From positions 1-64,000 of the forward strand of contig CAISGR010000068.1 of NCBI GenBank assembly GCA_903884945.1: a stretch of DNA of 64,000 bases, read 5' to 3'. This DNA is from an uncultured bacterium. GTDB taxonomy: Bacteria > Pseudomonadota > Alphaproteobacteria > Sphingomonadales > Sphingomonadaceae. Positions 61,599 through 64,000 of the stretch are shown here, piece after piece; the first letter of the stretch is position 1, and each line of letters opens with the position of its first letter. A program made the translations under genes and the position numbers. The notes below the pieces were generated by a model. The model did no database searches. It was not told the DNA's origin and saw nothing but the letters and a program-made list of their open reading frames with translations.

Positions 61599-64000
61599 TC
61601 ACTTTCCGAACCCGAACACGTCCTGGTGGAAACGCCCGCCCTCGATCATGTCCTCCAGCCACGCGGATCCCTGCGCATGCTCGTCGCCAGCCTGCTGCAT
61701 CTGGATACGGATCAGCGTATCCCGCACCGCCGGCGCCATGAACCGGCCGTCACCACACATGAAGATTTGCGCACCGGCGCGGAGCGCGGCCCAGACGCGT
61801 TCCTGCTCGGCCCAAAGCGCGTCCTGCACGAATTTCCAAGGGTGGCTCTCGACCGCCGAGAAGGCGAGATACGGCTCGATCACCCCGTCCCGCGCCCAGC
61901 TCTCAATCTCGTCGCGGCAGAGCCAATCGTGATCCGGATGCCGGCAGCCAAAGAAAAGCAGACTGGCAGCAACCCCCCGGCCCGCAGCCTTCTGCGCCGC
62001 GCGCTCCTGGATGAAGCCACGCAAGGGGGCGAAACCAGTGCCGGGACCAATCAGGATCATCGGTACGCCCGGGTCCGTGGGCGGCGCGAAAGGCGGGTTG
62101 GGACGTCGAACGTAGCCAAACACCTGATCGCCAGGCGCGACATTCTGCATATAGCCCGAGGCGAAGCCGCGATGCTCGCCAAGCCCGGACCAGGCGGGCG
62201 CGGCCATGGTGCCGACGATCAACTCCGCCACATCGGGTGAGACCAGCGGGCTCGACGCGATCGAATAGAAGCGCGGTGAGATCGCGGCCGACAGCTCGAC
62301 CATGGAATCAAGCGAGAGCTCGGCAGCGGGGTGCTGATCGAGCAAGTCCAGCAGGCTGAGGCGCTTGCTCCCGACCTCGGCATCGAACGCCTCTTCCAGA
62401 CGGGCGAGTTCGTGCTTCGTATCAGGGCATCGGGTCTGCGCCGCGATCACCGCCAGCGCGCGCCTGGGCAGCGGATCGGATAACTCGACGAAATCAGTCA
62501 GTAACTGGCGGATGGTGACAGTCTGGCCGAGCGGCAGGTGACGGAAGCGGCCGCCTTGCCCTTCCAACCGGAGCTGGGCCGAGCCCTGAAGCCCGAGCCG
62601 GTCGATCGCTCGGGCAACCAGCTCGGGGCGGTTACGGGCGTAGACCGCGATATGGTCGCCGGTGTGGTACCGCTGGCCGGCGGGCAGACGGATACGGATG
62701 AAGCGGGTCGATGGCCGCGGCGGCTCCCTTGAAAAATCCCACAAGTCGTCCGCGGGACGGATCATCTCGTCATTTTGGACGATCCCGAGTTGCTGTGCAT
62801 GTTCGGGGAGGGCGGCGGCGCGGGTGGCTGCGGCATCGACCATCTGCAGCGACAGCCTGGAGGTGACCTCGCTTGGCGCGGCGTCGCTCCCGAGCGCCTT
62901 CCACAGGTTGCGCACGAACGCCGCCACCGCGCCGTCGAAATCGCCTTGCCCGTCAGCCTCCGCGCGCGGAAGCAGGCGGGTTGCGCCGGCGGCCTCGATC
63001 GCGGCATCGATCCGCCGGGGGAAGACCTGGTAATTGGGCCATTGGCTGTTGCCGATGCCAAGCACCGCGAAGCGCGCGCCGCCCCAGTCAGCGCCCTCGA
63101 ACGCGCCGGCATCGAGCGCCTTCTCGACCGCGAGCGCACTGTCCGGCGCGCGGCCATTATAGGTCGCAGTAACGACGACGATGACCTTGTCCTCGGGTGC
63201 CGCGCCGCCCTTGAAGCTTTCGTCCATCGACCGCACGATCGTCTCGAAGCCGTCGACATTGGCACGCGCCGCGATCTCCTCGGCGATGTCGCGCGCCGTG
63301 CCAAGGCTTGAGCCATAGAGAACCGCGAAACGCTGGCCGGTGCCAGAGACCGAGGCGACCGGCACTTCCTCGACCGGCTGTTCGACAGGCGCAACGCTGA
63401 GGCGCTCATGCGGGCTGCGCAGCCGGACGCGCATGTAGAAGTCATCCGGCTTGATCGACAGCGTTTCCTTGATGCGCAGCTTGTAGGCGTGGGGATCGCT
63501 GATCGCGAATTTCTGCAGGACCATCGCAAGCGCCATCTTGGCCTCGACCATCGCGAACTGACGACCGATGCAGGCGCGCTCACCACTGCCGAAGGGTTTG
63601 TAGGCATGCGGATGGCGGGCGGCTTCCGCCTCGGGCAGCCAGCGATCGATGTTGAACTCCTCCGGATCGGCCCAGACGGAAGGATCGCGGTGAAGGCCGG
63701 GTGAGAAGATGTTGACCGGGCGATCCTTGCGCAGATGCCATTTACCGCCGACCACCACATCCTCGAACGGCGCGACACTGAAAGCGGGTGCGGTCGGCCA
63801 GAGCCGCATCGCTTCCTTCAGAACGCGCTCGATCACCTCGAGCTTCACGATATCGGTGTATTCAGGGCGCCTGTCGCCCGGGAGGACGCGGTCGACCTCG
63901 GCATAGGCCTGGGCCAGCACATGCGGGTGGCGGAGCAGCAGATGTTGCGAGAAGGTGAGGAGGCCCGACGTGGTCTCGTGCCCGGCAATCAGGAAGGTGA
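61599..64000 (-). CDS. self-sufficient cytochrome P450-NADPH reductase (CYP102/BM3 type), 5' truncated by the window
   Basis: About 800 C-terminal residues; the start lies beyond the right edge. The P450 part shows the I-helix AGHETTS, the ExxR in LKEAMRLWP and the heme loop FGSGERACIGRQFA with the Cys ligand. A linker leads to a flavodoxin domain (FAVLYGSSLGTARDIAEEIA, core YGSSLGTA), then an FAD/NADPH domain (RFYSIASSP, GPGTGFAPLRGFIQERA, core GPGTGFAPLRG) and the C-terminal VFGFGK. The order matches P450 BM3, a soluble fatty acid hydroxylase. Neighbouring storage-lipid genes fit a fatty acid substrate. Confidence 0.95.
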   Translation of the reverse strand, partial: TFLIAGHETTSGLLTFSQHLLLRHPHVLAQAYAEVDRVLPGDRRPEYTDIVKLEVIERVLKEAMRLWPTAPAFSVAPFEDVVVGGKWHLRKDRPVNIFSPGLHRDPSVWADPEEFNIDRWLPEAEAARHPHAYKPFGSGERACIGRQFAMVEAKMALAMVLQKFAISDPHAYKLRIKETLSIKPDDFYMRVRLRSPHERLSVAPVEQPVEEVPVASVSGTGQRFAVLYGSSLGTARDIAEEIAARANVDGFETIVRSMDESFKGGAAPEDKVIVVVTATYNGRAPDSALAVEKALDAGAFEGADWGGARFAVLGIGNSQWPNYQVFPRRIDAAIEAAGATRLLPRAEADGQGDFDGAVAAFVRNLWKALGSDAAPSEVTSRLSLQMVDAAATRAAALPEHAQQLGIVQNDEMIRPADDLWDFSREPPRPSTRFIRIRLPAGQRYHTGDHIAVYARNRPELVARAIDRLGLQGSAQLRLEGQGGRFRHLPLGQTVTIRQLLTDFVELSDPLPRRALAVIAAQTRCPDTKHELARLEEAFDAEVGSKRLSLLDLLDQHPAAELSLDSMVELSAAISPRFYSIASSPLVSPDVAELIVGTMAAPAWSGLGEHRGFASGYMQNVAPGDQVFGYVRRPNPPFAPPTDPGVPMILIGPGTGFAPLRGFIQERAAQKAAGRGVAASLLFFGCRHPDHDWLCRDEIESWARDGVIEPYLAFSAVESHPWKFVQDALWAEQERVWAALRAGAQIFMCGDGRFMAPAVRDTLIRIQMQQAGDEHAQGSAWLEDMIEGGRFHQDVFGFGK

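Noticed and set aside
1..64000. CRISPR arrays, tRNA or rRNA genes, insertion sequences and integrases.
   Set aside because: No regularly spaced repeats, cloverleaf genes, transposase or recombinase motifs were found on either strand.

Overview
The window looks like chromosomal DNA of a sphingomonad-type alphaproteobacterium. GC is high, start codons are often GTG, there are two SusC-independent TonB receptors of the sphingomonad type, a complete valine-degradation set, a class III PHA synthase and many ATGA/GTGA-coupled genes. No rRNA, tRNA, integrase, insertion sequence or CRISPR array is visible. The left edge is the 3' end of a core gene (methionine aminopeptidase). The right edge cuts a self-sufficient cytochrome P450.

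Region 1 (about 0.5-36.9 kb) is one large catabolic locus for a nitrogen-rich ring compound, built from six transcription blocks. Block A (+, 0.6-10.5 kb): TonB receptor, MFS carrier, Rieske oxygenase, VOC protein, DOPA-type extradiol dioxygenase, acetamidase/formamidase, TauD-type oxygenase, serine hydrolase. Block B (-, 21.2-10.5 kb): ribokinase, LLM flavin monooxygenase (RutA/RcaE-like), isochorismatase-type amidase, VOC protein, IPNS-like oxygenase, amidohydrolase, MFS carrier, M20 hydrolase, and a remarkable AraC-regulator/formamidase fusion. Block C (+, 21.4-23.7 kb): SDR, RutB-like amidase, TauD-type oxygenase. Block D (-, 25.6-23.8 kb): riboflavin synthase alpha chain and another TauD-like oxygenase. 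Block E (+, 25.8-27.3 kb): a 53-residue AtzG-like protein and an AtzE-like amidase. Block F (+, 28.5-36.9 kb), opposite a LysR regulator: second TonB receptor, second Rieske oxygenase, TauD oxygenase, MFS carrier, third isochorismatase-type amidase, creatininase-family hydrolase, cupin, second ribokinase.

My reading, which is inference, is that this is a flavin (riboflavin/lumichrome) or related ribosylated N-heterocycle degradation locus. An RcaE-type LLM enzyme would release ribose for the adjacent ribokinase. Amidases would dismantle the pyrimidine-dione ring and later amides such as oxamide. Rieske and extradiol enzymes would attack the dimethylbenzene ring. The presence of a riboflavin synthase gene inside the locus fits a flavin-related role. 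RutA/RutB-type pyrimidine ring opening of another nucleoside-like substrate is the main alternative.

Region 2 (36.9-39.7 kb, -): arsenic resistance operon arsR-arsC-acr3-arsH with a clear operator at arsR. Region 3 (39.7-49.6 kb): valine/isobutyrate catabolism (mmsB, enoyl-CoA hydratase, 3-hydroxyisobutyryl-CoA hydrolase, isobutyryl-CoA dehydrogenase, mmsA) with an inserted polysaccharide deacetylase, a membrane AraC regulator, a sterol-desaturase-family hydroxylase and a LysR regulator. Region 4 (49.6-50.7 kb): GreA/GreB-like factor, YaiI-family protein and a small HTH protein. Region 5 (50.7-56.7 kb): tripartite RND efflux pump preceded by a perfect 17-bp inverted repeat. Region 6 (56.7-64 kb): storage-lipid genes (PhaE-like, PhaC, GNAT, alpha/beta hydrolase, phasin, wax ester synthase/DGAT) and a CYP102-like P450 fusion.

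Start sites were chosen from ribosome-binding sites and overlaps; two genes appear to start with CTG overlapping the previous stop codon.
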